From positions 1 through 63,313 of the forward strand of contig NZ_JACOGF010000022.1 of NCBI RefSeq assembly GCF_014284335.1: a stretch of DNA of 63,313 nucleotides, in the 5' to 3' direction. The DNA comes from Undibacterium hunanense (GTDB lineage Bacteria; Pseudomonadota; Gammaproteobacteria; Burkholderiales; Burkholderiaceae_D). The notes beneath the pieces were generated by a model. The model did no database searches. It worked only from the letters and a program-made list of their open reading frames with translations, and was not told the origin of the DNA. Of the stretch, positions 16,886 through 24,727 are shown in pieces. The translations under genes were made by a program, and so were the position numbers. How positions within the stretch are numbered: position 1 is the stretch's first letter; every line of letters starts with the position of its first letter.

Positions 16886-17810
16886 ATGAAAATTATTAGT
16901 ATATTTAACAATAAGGGGGGCGTTGGTAAAACAACTTATCTCTTTCATATAGCCCACCTTCTTGAGCGTGCAGGTAAAACCGTTTTGTTGGAGACCCGAT
17001 CGCGGAAACAGTATTTGGAATGCTATTGAGCGTGTATATAGTGGTATGGGCGATATTCGTCAAAGACGTCCTACAGTAATAAATCCGGCTTATCCGAACC
17101 TATATTTAGTGCCCGGAGACATTACCCTTAGCAATTACGAAGATCGCCTTGGCGATACTTGGAATAGCGCAAAGGGCGGGGACGAACCAGCCCTCCGAGT
17201 TCAGTCTGCAATTTATCGATATATTCTGTGGTGCGCGAGAGAAATTAATGCTGACATAGTCATGTTGGATTTAGGTCCCAACCTTGGGTCATTAAACCGT
17301 GCGGTTCTCTCTGGCAGTGACTATTTTATTGTGCCAATGTCTCCCGACCTATTCTCAATCAAAGGTACTGAGAATCTGGGAAATAAGCTGGTTATGTGGC
17401 GTCAAAACTGGGATCAATGTAACACGTCGTGGACTGGGACTGGCCTTGAAATTCCATCGGGATTACCAACTTTTTTGGGATACGTCATGCAACAGCACAA
17501 CATCAGAGACAATGCAAGCGGGATGACTAGAGGCTGGGGTATTTTCGGTGACCGAGTAGGACAGGCAGTACAAGAAAATATAGTCGACAAACTCATTCCA
17601 AATGGTCAAGTTCACGAGTGGGGTGACGGGAATTGGAATTTAGGTCAAATACCGAACCTTCATAGTCTTGTACCTTATTCCTTAGAAGCAAGAAAACCTG
17701 TGTTTGACTGCACTAGCGCTGATGGTCTTACTGGTGCTCACATTAGCAGGGCCCGGAATTCTCGGCAGCATTTTATGCCAATCGTTGATCGAATTTTGGC
17801 CGTTGCCTAA
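16886..17810 (+). pseudogene. ParA-like ATPase gene with a frameshift
   Basis: The frame from ATG 16886 encodes MKIISIFNNKGGVGKTTYLF, the Walker A start of a ParA/MinD-type ATPase, and continues to LLERAGKTVLLE before stopping at 17027-17029. The rest of the protein continues in the +1 frame from about 16991 (PDRGNSIWNAIERVYSG) to 17810. It includes INADIVMLDLGPNLGSLNRAVL (Walker B-like) and YFIVPMSPDLFSIKGTENLG. Removing one base near 16991-16999 would restore a single protein of about 307 residues. It is therefore a frameshift mutation, a sequencing error, or less likely programmed frameshifting. Local base use is A/T richer than in the flanking core genes, fitting acquired DNA. A role in partition of a mobile element is possible but unproven. 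Confidence 0.7.
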
Positions 17811-17836
17811 TATTTTGTTTGATCAAATGTAATTGA

Positions 17837-18676
17837 TCATTTTGTCGGTACGGCACGATTCAAAGGCCGTACCAGATCCCCCTTTCGATCGCGTGTATAA
17901 ATTTCTGTGGTGGTTCTGTTCTTATGTCCCAGCAGACTCTGTGCATGCGCCAAATCTTGCGTATCGGTGGCCGCTTTTGCACGCAAGTCACGAAACAGGA
18001 AATTAACACCCGATTCTTCCCTGGCCTTATCAAACCTTGAACGCATAGCCCAATATGCGAGACGCTGGTCATCTGTATCTTGCAAAAGTGCTTTATTCAC
18101 CTTGTCACGCGGTTTAGCCATTATGCGAGCGATAACATCAGTTAGCCCACCCTCAATGGCAATTCTCAATTTTTTGCCCGTCTTATTTTGCCTAATGGAT
18201 AACTTGCCATCAGCAATGTCAGCAACGGTAATTTTTAGAACATCTGCGGGGCGCTGGCCAGTACACAAAGCCAAATCCATAGCATCTTGCACTGTCGAAT
18301 GTGCGACAGCCCAGACCGCCGCATATTCATCATCCGCAACATATCTGTCACGCGCCTTTTCTTTGAAACCTTTAACACCAATGCATGGGTTCGTTGCATC
18401 AGTGTAGCCCCATGTCCTGGCATGGTTATACAAAGTGCTAAAAAACGCTTTCTCACGATTTGCACGTACCTTTGATGCTTCACCTCTTAGGCGCACATAC
18501 TCAGCAACATCAAATGGGTGAATGCTATCAATGGGTAACTCCCCGGATACGGCATCAAGCAACTTGAAATACTGGCAGTAATCTCTTTGCGTATGCGCTT
18601 TCAAAGTAGGGAGCACGTCTTTCATGTAGCGCTGCCCTATCACATGAAAAATCTTGTCATCTGGCCTATGTGGCAT
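17837..18676 (-). CDS. Tyrosine recombinase / integrase
   Basis: A 279-residue site-specific recombinase. The N-terminal SAM-like DNA-binding domain (about residues 15-105) contains HTQRDYCQYFKLLDAV. The catalytic domain shows CTGQRPADVLKI (first Arg), a KTGKKLRI strand (Lys), FRDLRAKAATD (second Arg; the usual preceding His is Arg, as in some phage integrases) and LLGHKNRTTTEIYTR with the nucleophile Tyr. It looks complete. It points toward tRNA-Phe, 1.2 kb away with only the ParA-like gene between, typical of an integrase of a tRNA-borne island. The distal attachment site was not found. Confidence 0.9.
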   Translation of the reverse strand: MPHRPDDKIFHVIGQRYMKDVLPTLKAHTQRDYCQYFKLLDAVSGELPIDSIHPFDVAEYVRLRGEASKVRANREKAFFSTLYNHARTWGYTDATNPCIGVKGFKEKARDRYVADDEYAAVWAVAHSTVQDAMDLALCTGQRPADVLKITVADIADGKLSIRQNKTGKKLRIAIEGGLTDVIARIMAKPRDKVNKALLQDTDDQRLAYWAMRSRFDKAREESGVNFLFRDLRAKAATDTQDLAHAQSLLGHKNRTTTEIYTRDRKGDLVRPLNRAVPTK

Positions 18677-18897
18677 TCATCTGAGTACGCCCCCCCATTT
18701 TTTAGTCCTTCTTTCCGGGATTGTGAATTGACCCAACTTACCCTCAATCATCGCGTCTGAGTATGAGAACGAATGCTTAGGGCAGATGTGTTTATACGGC
18801 ATTAAATATATTAGCTTGTATAATAGTAAATAATTCCTTCACCCATGCAACAGCGTGAGGCAAGGCATATTTACTGGATGCATAACTGAGGGTTGAT

Positions 18898-20373
18898 ATG
18901 ATTGCGCAGAATTCATTAACAAATGCTTTTATCTCAACTGGAATTGCCGGCCTGGACAATGTGCTTGGCGGGGGTTTAACCAAAGAACGTTTATATCTGC
19001 TCGAAGGTGATCCAGGCTCAGGGAAGACCACGATAGCACTTCAGTTTCTGATCGAAGGAGCGAAGCGCGGTGAGACAGTTTTATATATCACTTTGGCAGA
19101 AAATGATGTGGAACTGCGAGCGGTCGCCGATGCGCATGGCTTGTCAATGGATGGCGTACATATTCATGAGGTAATTCCGGAAGAGAGTCTTCTAGACCCA
19201 AGTGAGCAATACACTGTTCTCCATCCTTCCGAAGTGGAATTGGGAGAAACCAATTCGCTCATTCTTCAAATGATTGAAAAGCTGAATCCTAAACGTGTCG
19301 TTTTGGATTCGCTATCGGAACTGCAATTACTATCGGGCAGCGCGTTGCGCTATCGTCGTCACGTCCTGGCGCTCAAGCAATATTTTGCCAAGCGCGCGTG
19401 TACGGCACTTCTATTAGACGACAAGACTGCTGTACGCGGAGACCAACAAGTCCGCAGCATCGCCCATGGCGTGATTACTTTACAACATACAGATTCCGAG
19501 TATGGCGCAGAGCGTCGCCTCGTCCGAGTGATGAAGTACCGTGGCGTAGCATTCAGGCGTGGGCCACACGACTATACGATCATCACTGGCGGCATCGTCG
19601 TATACCCCCGAATCATCGCTGCTGAAACACGTGAGCTTGCTCAGCGCGCCCAAGTTTCGAGTGGAATCTCACAATTTGATTCACTATTGGGCGGCGGTAT
19701 CGAAGAAGGGTCAAGTACCTTGATTTCTGGCCCTCCCGGGACAGGGAAATCGACTTTAGCGATACAGTTCGTAAAAACCACGACTGATGCAGGCCAGCGG
19801 GCAGCAATATTTTTGTTCGAGGAGTCGTTCAATACACTGTTAAACCGTTGTATCGGTCTAGGTATGGATTTGCGCCCTTCATACGAAGCCGGACTGCTGG
19901 AAGTGAATCAGATTGATCCCGCCGAGATGAGTCCAGGTGAATTCACGCACTCTGTATGTCGCGCTGCCGATAATGGTGCCAAAGTTGTTATTATCGACAG
20001 CCTGAACGGATATTTGAATGCAATGCCTGAAGCAGGTTTTTTGACCACGCATCTGCACGAAGTACTTACCTATTTGGGCCAGAGAGGGGTGGCAACCTTT
20101 TTGATCGGCGTGCAGCAAGGCATTGTCGGTGCGATGACAACTGGCATTGACGTGAGCTACATGGCAGACAATGTCTTGATTTTGCGCTACTTTGAAGCGC
20201 GAGGGGCAGTGGAAAAAGCCATTTCCGTGTTCAAAAAGCGAGGTAGCGCACATGAAACTACGCTAAGACGCTTTACCATAACGAAAACGGGTATCGAAGT
20301 AGGCCCTATTCTCGATAACTTCCAGGGAATACTTACTGGCGTACCTACTCTGTTAAATTCAGAGGAGGTGTAA
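18898..20373 (+). CDS. KaiC-like tandem RecA ATPase
   Basis: A 491-residue protein with two RecA/KaiC domains. The first (about 10-240) has Walker A GDPGSGKTT (37-45). The second (about 250-485) has GPPGTGKST (278-286) and the paired glutamates FLFEESFN (Glu308-Glu309) that act in KaiC autophosphorylation/ATP hydrolysis. In the first domain the matching pair reads Ala-Glu (TLAEND). At the position of the cyanobacterial phosphosites the sequence reads GIDVSYMADN, so by eye the Ser is kept and the adjacent Thr is Tyr. No kaiA or kaiB is nearby. A hybrid histidine kinase gene follows after 60 bases, suggesting a signalling pair rather than a clock. Confidence 0.88.
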   Translation: MIAQNSLTNAFISTGIAGLDNVLGGGLTKERLYLLEGDPGSGKTTIALQFLIEGAKRGETVLYITLAENDVELRAVADAHGLSMDGVHIHEVIPEESLLDPSEQYTVLHPSEVELGETNSLILQMIEKLNPKRVVLDSLSELQLLSGSALRYRRHVLALKQYFAKRACTALLLDDKTAVRGDQQVRSIAHGVITLQHTDSEYGAERRLVRVMKYRGVAFRRGPHDYTIITGGIVVYPRIIAAETRELAQRAQVSSGISQFDSLLGGGIEEGSSTLISGPPGTGKSTLAIQFVKTTTDAGQRAAIFLFEESFNTLLNRCIGLGMDLRPSYEAGLLEVNQIDPAEMSPGEFTHSVCRAADNGAKVVIIDSLNGYLNAMPEAGFLTTHLHEVLTYLGQRGVATFLIGVQQGIVGAMTTGIDVSYMADNVLILRYFEARGAVEKAISVFKKRGSAHETTLRRFTITKTGIEVGPILDNFQGILTGVPTLLNSEEV

Positions 20374-20433
20374 TTTTCTGAAGCAGTCCATGCTTCGAGT
20401 CAAATTTAATCTTTGCAATAGAAAAAGGCCTAC

Positions 20434-21933
20434 GTGGAAAGCAGGATTTTAATTTTTGCACCAATTGGAAAAGATGCCCGGCTAGTCGATCAAGTGCTTC
20501 AGCGCACCAAGATGGAAACCTTTATATGCAAAAGCGATCTGGATGTTGAGGCAGAAATGCGTCTTGGTGCTGCCGCTTTGATCGTTTCAGACGAAGCACT
20601 AAGTGCCTATCTGCTCAAATTTTTAAATCAATTTTTGAATAGCCAACCGACGTGGTCAGATTTTCCTATCTTGATTTTAAGCAAGAGTGGGATAGGGTCT
20701 CCCAATACCTCCAGTTTTTTCCAACTAGGTAACGTCACTTTGCTGGAGCGCCCACTTCAAGGACTGACGCTCATCAGTGCCGCTATGTCGGCCTTTCGTG
20801 GGAGGCAACGCCAATATGCGATGCGTGAAGTGGATCGCCGCAAGGATGAGTTTCTGGCTATGCTCGCGCACGAATTGCGCAATCCACTAGCCCCAATCAG
20901 TGCAGCGTCCGATTTATTGAATTTTCCTAATTTGGACCCCGCAAGAATCAAGCGCACGAGCGAGATCATTTCTCGACAAGTGAAACATATGACGGGATTG
21001 ATCGATGATCTTTTGGATGTTTCCAGGGTATCGCGAGGCTTGGTCACGCTCAAGGAGGAGGCACTTGATGCAAGGCACATCGCCACGAGCGCTATCGAAC
21101 AAGTGCGGCCACTGCTTGATGCCCGCCGTCACCAGTTAACACTGCAAACATCTCTCGTCCCTGTTTATATAAAAGGCGATCAAAAACGGCTCATTCAAAT
21201 CCTGTCAAACGTACTAAATAACGCCGCAAAATATACCCAGGAAGGTGGCGAAATTACATTAAGTTTGAATATTGAGGATGATGCAATTGTCTTCACCATC
21301 CGCGATAACGGTATTGGGATAGAGCCCCAGACCATAAGCCGCATTTTTGATATGTTTGCACAGGCAGAACGCACCTCAGACCGCACGCAAGGGGGGCTAG
21401 GCATAGGGCTGGCATTAGTACAGAACCTGGTTCAGCTTCACGGCGGCACTGTCACGGCAAGTAGTGATGGATTAGGCTTGGGAAGTGTATTTACCATAAC
21501 GCTTCCCCGATTCTATCCAACAGCGTTAATTGATACCGAACCTGCTTTTACGCTTGAATCGGCAAAGGGAAATATTAAAGTCCTCGTAGTGGATGACAAT
21601 GAGGATGCGGCATCCATGTTGGGCATGTTTTTGGAGCTTGCCGGATGTAGTGTGAAAATTGTTCACTCTGGCAAAGCAGCCTTGGATATTGCAAAAAACG
21701 AGACTTTAGATGCCTGCCTGCTGGACATTGGTTTGCCAGATATGGATGGCATGCAGTTAGCCAGGAATCTACGACTCTTGCCTGCGATGGCTGACACGAT
21801 GCTTGTGGCAATCACTGGATATGGACACGACATAGATCGACAGAAATCATCAGCAGCTGGTTTTGATCATCATATGGTCAAGCCTGTTGACATGGATGCG
21901 CTAATGCGCCTGTTAACCAAACAGACAAACTGA
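20434..21933 (+). CDS. Hybrid sensor histidine kinase with C-terminal receiver
   Basis: A 499-residue protein with no membrane span. Residues 1-120 resemble a receiver-like fold without an obvious phosphoacceptor Asp (SRILIFAPIGKDARLVDQVL). A HisKA domain follows with phospho-His146 in FLAMLAHELRNPLAPI. The HATPase domain shows LSNVLNNAAKY, DNGIGI and GLGIGLALV. The C-terminal receiver has VLVVDDNEDAASM and the phosphoacceptor Asp431 in ACLLDIGLPDMDG. A GTG start is used, with AAAGG upstream. It sits 60 bases after the KaiC-like gene on the same strand, probably one operon. The output partner is unknown, as no DNA-binding regulator is adjacent. Confidence 0.9.
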   Translation: MESRILIFAPIGKDARLVDQVLQRTKMETFICKSDLDVEAEMRLGAAALIVSDEALSAYLLKFLNQFLNSQPTWSDFPILILSKSGIGSPNTSSFFQLGNVTLLERPLQGLTLISAAMSAFRGRQRQYAMREVDRRKDEFLAMLAHELRNPLAPISAASDLLNFPNLDPARIKRTSEIISRQVKHMTGLIDDLLDVSRVSRGLVTLKEEALDARHIATSAIEQVRPLLDARRHQLTLQTSLVPVYIKGDQKRLIQILSNVLNNAAKYTQEGGEITLSLNIEDDAIVFTIRDNGIGIEPQTISRIFDMFAQAERTSDRTQGGLGIGLALVQNLVQLHGGTVTASSDGLGLGSVFTITLPRFYPTALIDTEPAFTLESAKGNIKVLVVDDNEDAASMLGMFLELAGCSVKIVHSGKAALDIAKNETLDACLLDIGLPDMDGMQLARNLRLLPAMADTMLVAITGYGHDIDRQKSSAAGFDHHMVKPVDMDALMRLLTKQTN

Positions 21934-22171
21934 CCAGTGGAATTAATTAGAACTCATTTCACAAATTGAGCCTGTTAAATTTTTCCGGATATGTTGCTCG
22001 CCATGAGTCAATCAGAAAATCACGAAGCAGGGAAGAGCTTCCATGCACTGGATAAGGCAACATATCAGTGCGTATCCGGCGTACGAATTTTAACCAGATT
22101 TGACAGAGGCTGTGTTCAGACGCAGTAGTCGCAAAATGCTGCTGAACTCATACAACGCTATCGGACGGCAA

Positions 22172-22212
22172 AAAGCCAGGCATAGGTCATTTACCCATGC
22201 CTGGCTTTGTTT
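22172..22212. terminator. Bidirectional terminator between the histidine kinase and DUF3455 genes
   Basis: AAAGCCAGGCAT (22172-22183) and ATGCCTGGCTTT (22197-22208) form a perfect 12-bp stem. GTTTT follows on the plus strand and A/T-rich sequence on the other side. The 240 bases between the kinase stop and this hairpin hold no gene that I can support. Confidence 0.75.
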
Positions 22213-22235
22213 TAAAAAGAAACCTGACAGCCTTC

Positions 22236-22805
22236 TTACATCATCTTCCAGAAGATATAGTCAGCCTGATAATTGACAGTCTGCTTGCTGCCCATATTGC
22301 CGGCATCGCAGGCGCTGGCTGGTGCGACGCCGCCCTTGGTGGCTACGCGCTGGATATAGGTGACACCGGTCATTGCGCCATTGCCCATGGCAGGGTTGGC
22401 TTTGACTAACTGGTAAGGAATGTTGCCGGTACCGGCCGGTGCAACGGCGACCTGGGTGGCGGTGACTTTTGAGCCATCCATGTTTTCCCAGGTGGCTGGT
22501 GGGCCGTAGTATTTGCCTATTTTGCTGCCACTGCGGTCGTTCAATGCGGCGTCGGGGCCGACAAATGCCCATTCATATTGGCCCGCCATGTCTTTTTTGG
22601 CGCGGCATTCATAGGTAATCATGCCTACACCTACGGTTTGCATGGCTACCTTATGGCCGGCCGGTACCTTGACTGCGTCTGGCAGGGTATCTTGCGAATA
22701 AGTGGCAGCCATAGGTGACATGGATGCACATCCAGCCAGAAAGGCACCTGCCAGTATGGCGGACAGGGCGGTAACACGTGTACCAATGCGATTGGACAGT
22801 TTCAT
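22236..22805 (-). CDS. DUF3455 domain lipoprotein
   Basis: A 189-residue exported protein. The start at 22805 was chosen over an upstream ATG because it has an AAGGAG ribosome binding site and opens a proper signal peptide (MKLSNRIGTRVTALSAILAG) ending in the lipobox LAGC, so it is a likely lipoprotein. The mature part shows VPAGHKVAMQTVGVGMITYECR, YEWAFVGPDAAL, a tract with DGSKVTATQVA, and a closing VNYQADYIFWKM, typical of DUF3455 proteins of unknown function. It is monocistronic. Confidence 0.85.
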   Translation of the reverse strand: MKLSNRIGTRVTALSAILAGAFLAGCASMSPMAATYSQDTLPDAVKVPAGHKVAMQTVGVGMITYECRAKKDMAGQYEWAFVGPDAALNDRSGSKIGKYYGPPATWENMDGSKVTATQVAVAPAGTGNIPYQLVKANPAMGNGAMTGVTYIQRVATKGGVAPASACDAGNMGSKQTVNYQADYIFWKMM

Positions 22806-23073
22806 AGCAGTCTCCTTATAGGTGAAATGAAGTATCGGTCTGCAAGACCAACACTTCATATACGTACAAGAAGTACAAGCGGATTCAAAAAAATAAAAAC
22901 TTTATTAAGTTCCACATGCCTCCTGGTTTTCGGGTTTATTCAAAGCAAGTTATGCGGAGAAAACAAAGAGACTACCTGCAATAAAACACTTGCCAGCCAT
23001 AAAACGCCTGGGCTACTATTCATACACCACTTGATCACAACTTATTCACCCCTCATTGCCGAAAGGAGAAAAC

Positions 23074-23133
23074 ATGCACAGCTCACACCTACCATCTCCT
23101 TCCATGGGTCTGGTTTTCTGCTGCTTGTCATAA
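23074..23133 (+). CDS. Candidate 19-residue small ORF with strong ribosome binding site
   Basis: ATG 23074 is preceded by AAAGGAGAAAAC, an ideal ribosome binding site at five bases. The 19-codon frame (MHSSHLPSPSMGLVFCCLS) ends at TAA 23131-23133. It lies in an otherwise empty 480-base stretch between the DUF3455 gene and prfH. Nothing else supports expression, and it could be chance. Confidence 0.2.
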   Translation: MHSSHLPSPSMGLVFCCLS

Positions 23134-23288
23134 GACTGTTACATAAGATTCTTATAAGATCTGAAGGCAAGTCTGCCTGACATTTTTGTCATTCAAATCA
23201 CTGTATGTTTATTGCGGCTGGCGTTATGTCTTGCCTGCGTATATCTGTGTGCCAGTGCCCTGTTCCTGACTTCAATTTTGGAATTTCT

Positions 23289-23345
23289 ATGGGCAATATG
23301 AAGCTTCTCTTCAATGCAGCTGCACTTGAGGAGTATCGAGCATGA
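23289..23345 (+). CDS. Candidate upstream ORF coupled to prfH
   Basis: An 18-codon frame (MGNMKLLFNAAALEEYRA) starts at ATG 23289 and ends with TGA 23343-23345, which overlaps the ATG of prfH in the form ATGA. Such overlap couples translation of the two. The prfH ribosome binding site GAGGAG lies inside this frame. It may be a leader peptide, or the leftover 3' end of a lost partner gene such as rtcB, although the residues do not resemble the RtcB C-terminus known to me. Confidence 0.3.
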   Translation: MGNMKLLFNAAALEEYRA

Positions 23346-23989
23346 TCTATCTACAAATAACTGCAAACACCGGGCCGGCAGAATGCTGTTTGGCGGTTGC
23401 CAAGGTATTGACGCGTCTGTTGAAGGATGCAGACCAGGCTGGCGTACAAATCAGAATATTTGAGCAAATGCCAGGGCCATGCGCGGGCACTTTCCGGTCC
23501 GTGCTGCTGGAGTTGACGCATGCTTCACAAGCAGAGACCGCACAGGCTTTTGCCAAACAATGGCAAGGCAGTCTGCTATGGATTTGCGACAGCCCTTACC
23601 GGCCGGCACACAGGCGCAAGAACTGGTTTGTGGGCGGCAGCCTGTTTGTGCCAGACCACACGCGGCCTGACAGCGATCTGTCTGACAGTGGCATTATTTA
23701 TGAGGCGACACGGGCATCCGGCCCGGGTGGCCAGCATGTCAATAAAACGGATAGCGCTATCCGTGCCACCCATGTCGCTACCGGCATATCGGTCAAAGTG
23801 CAGACCGAGCGCAGTCAGTTCGCCAACAAACGTTTGGCGACTCAATTGCTGGGTCTGAAACTGGCAGAACTACGGCATGCCAAAGAACGTGACAGCAAGG
23901 CAGAAAGGCATATGCAACATCACACGACTGAAAGGGGGAACGCCAGCAGGGTCTTTGTCGGGCCAGATTTCAAGGAACAAGCAAGATGA
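23342..23989 (+). CDS. prfH: Peptide chain release factor homologue PrfH
   Basis: A 215-residue class I release-factor homologue that lacks the N-terminal helical and stop-codon-recognition architecture of RF1. The catalytic segment ASGPGGQHVNKTDSA (GGQ at residues 129-131) and the downstream KVQTERSQFANKRLA block are intact, as needed to hydrolyse peptidyl-tRNA. PrfH genes normally sit beside an rtcB RNA ligase gene and are linked to repair of ribosomes cleaved in the decoding centre. Here no rtcB is adjacent on either side. It is convergent with a MerR regulator gene, eight bases away. Confidence 0.92.
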   Translation: MIYLQITANTGPAECCLAVAKVLTRLLKDADQAGVQIRIFEQMPGPCAGTFRSVLLELTHASQAETAQAFAKQWQGSLLWICDSPYRPAHRRKNWFVGGSLFVPDHTRPDSDLSDSGIIYEATRASGPGGQHVNKTDSAIRATHVATGISVKVQTERSQFANKRLATQLLGLKLAELRHAKERDSKAERHMQHHTTERGNASRVFVGPDFKEQAR

Positions 23990-23996
23990 CGCTGTT

Positions 23997-24452
23997 TTAA
24001 TTACTGCGGCCTGCAGCTTTACCAAAGGCCTTGCGCGTCAATGCTTCTGCAGCGCCGCTACCCGTTGGGGTGGCGGTGCTTTGCCGGGTATTGACGGCTT
24101 GCTCTGGTTCGCAAGTCAGCGAGGTAAAGGTAGCCTGCAATTCTTTTTTAAGCGTGCGGAGCTGGCGCATATGGGCATCAATCTGCGCCATCTTGGTCAG
24201 CAATTGCTGTTCAATATCAGCACGGCCAAATTGGCCCTGCGCCAGACGTGGCAATATAGCCTGGATTTCTGCCAGCGAAAACCCCAGGGCCTGGGCACCC
24301 CGGACAAAGCGCAAGAGTTCAATATCAACCTGGCTGTAGCGTCGATAGCCGTTCTCTTGCCGGGCTGGTGCTTTGATGATGCCCTGCTTTTCGTAATAGC
24401 GCACGGTATCGGTAGATACCTGGCAGGCTAGAGCGAATTGGCTGATATTCAT
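23997..24452 (-). CDS. MerR-family transcriptional regulator
   Basis: A 151-residue regulator. The winged helix-turn-helix (MNISQFALACQVSTDTVRYYEKQGIIK... ENGYRRYSQVDI) is followed by a dimerisation helix (about 80-125) and a short effector tail. The usual metal-binding cysteine pairs are missing, with only one Cys (SLTCEPEQ), so a non-metal or unusual inducer is likely. It is divergent from a penicillin-acylase-family gene. A promoter with a 20-base spacer and a central dyad, as MerR proteins use, lies between the two genes. Confidence 0.9.
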   Translation of the reverse strand: MNISQFALACQVSTDTVRYYEKQGIIKAPARQENGYRRYSQVDIELLRFVRGAQALGFSLAEIQAILPRLAQGQFGRADIEQQLLTKMAQIDAHMRQLRTLKKELQATFTSLTCEPEQAVNTRQSTATPTGSGAAEALTRKAFGKAAGRSN

Positions 24453-24503
24453 TTTGTCTGCGCTTTTCCGTGTTCGATATGTTTAGTACGTTCGATATGC
24501 AGC

Positions 24504-24535
24504 TTGACCCTGGAGTGTAGTCCAGGCTTTAGACT
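24504..24535 (+). promoter_or_regulatory. MerR-type promoter/operator
   Basis: The -35 box TTGACC (24504-24509) and the -10 box TAGACT (24530-24535) are separated by 20 bases, the over-long spacing activated by MerR-family proteins through DNA untwisting. The spacer holds the perfect dyad CCTGGA-GTGTAG-TCCAGG (24509-24526). The promoter reads toward the penicillin-acylase-family gene, whose start is about 190 bases downstream, and sits 51 bases before the divergent MerR gene start. The MerR protein encoded at 23997-24452 is the obvious candidate ligand. Confidence 0.65.
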
Positions 24536-24727
24536 ACGTCCAGCAATGCTGTTTTAGAACGCACGCTCTTTGAATGTCGCTTGACGATCAGTCGGGCATG
24601 CTTAATGATACGCGTGGATACGTGTGGATACGTGTGCGCCATAAAATTTCCTGACCAACGTCATCCATGACAAAGTCAGAGAAAACCATAACGAGACAAC
24701 TTGTATTTCATCTTCCCTGGAGAATCG

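Noticed and set aside
18677..18897. Right attachment site after the integrase
   Set aside because: I looked for a copy of the tRNA-Phe 3' end (GGTTCGATTCC...CCACCA) here and up to 22.2 kb and found none.
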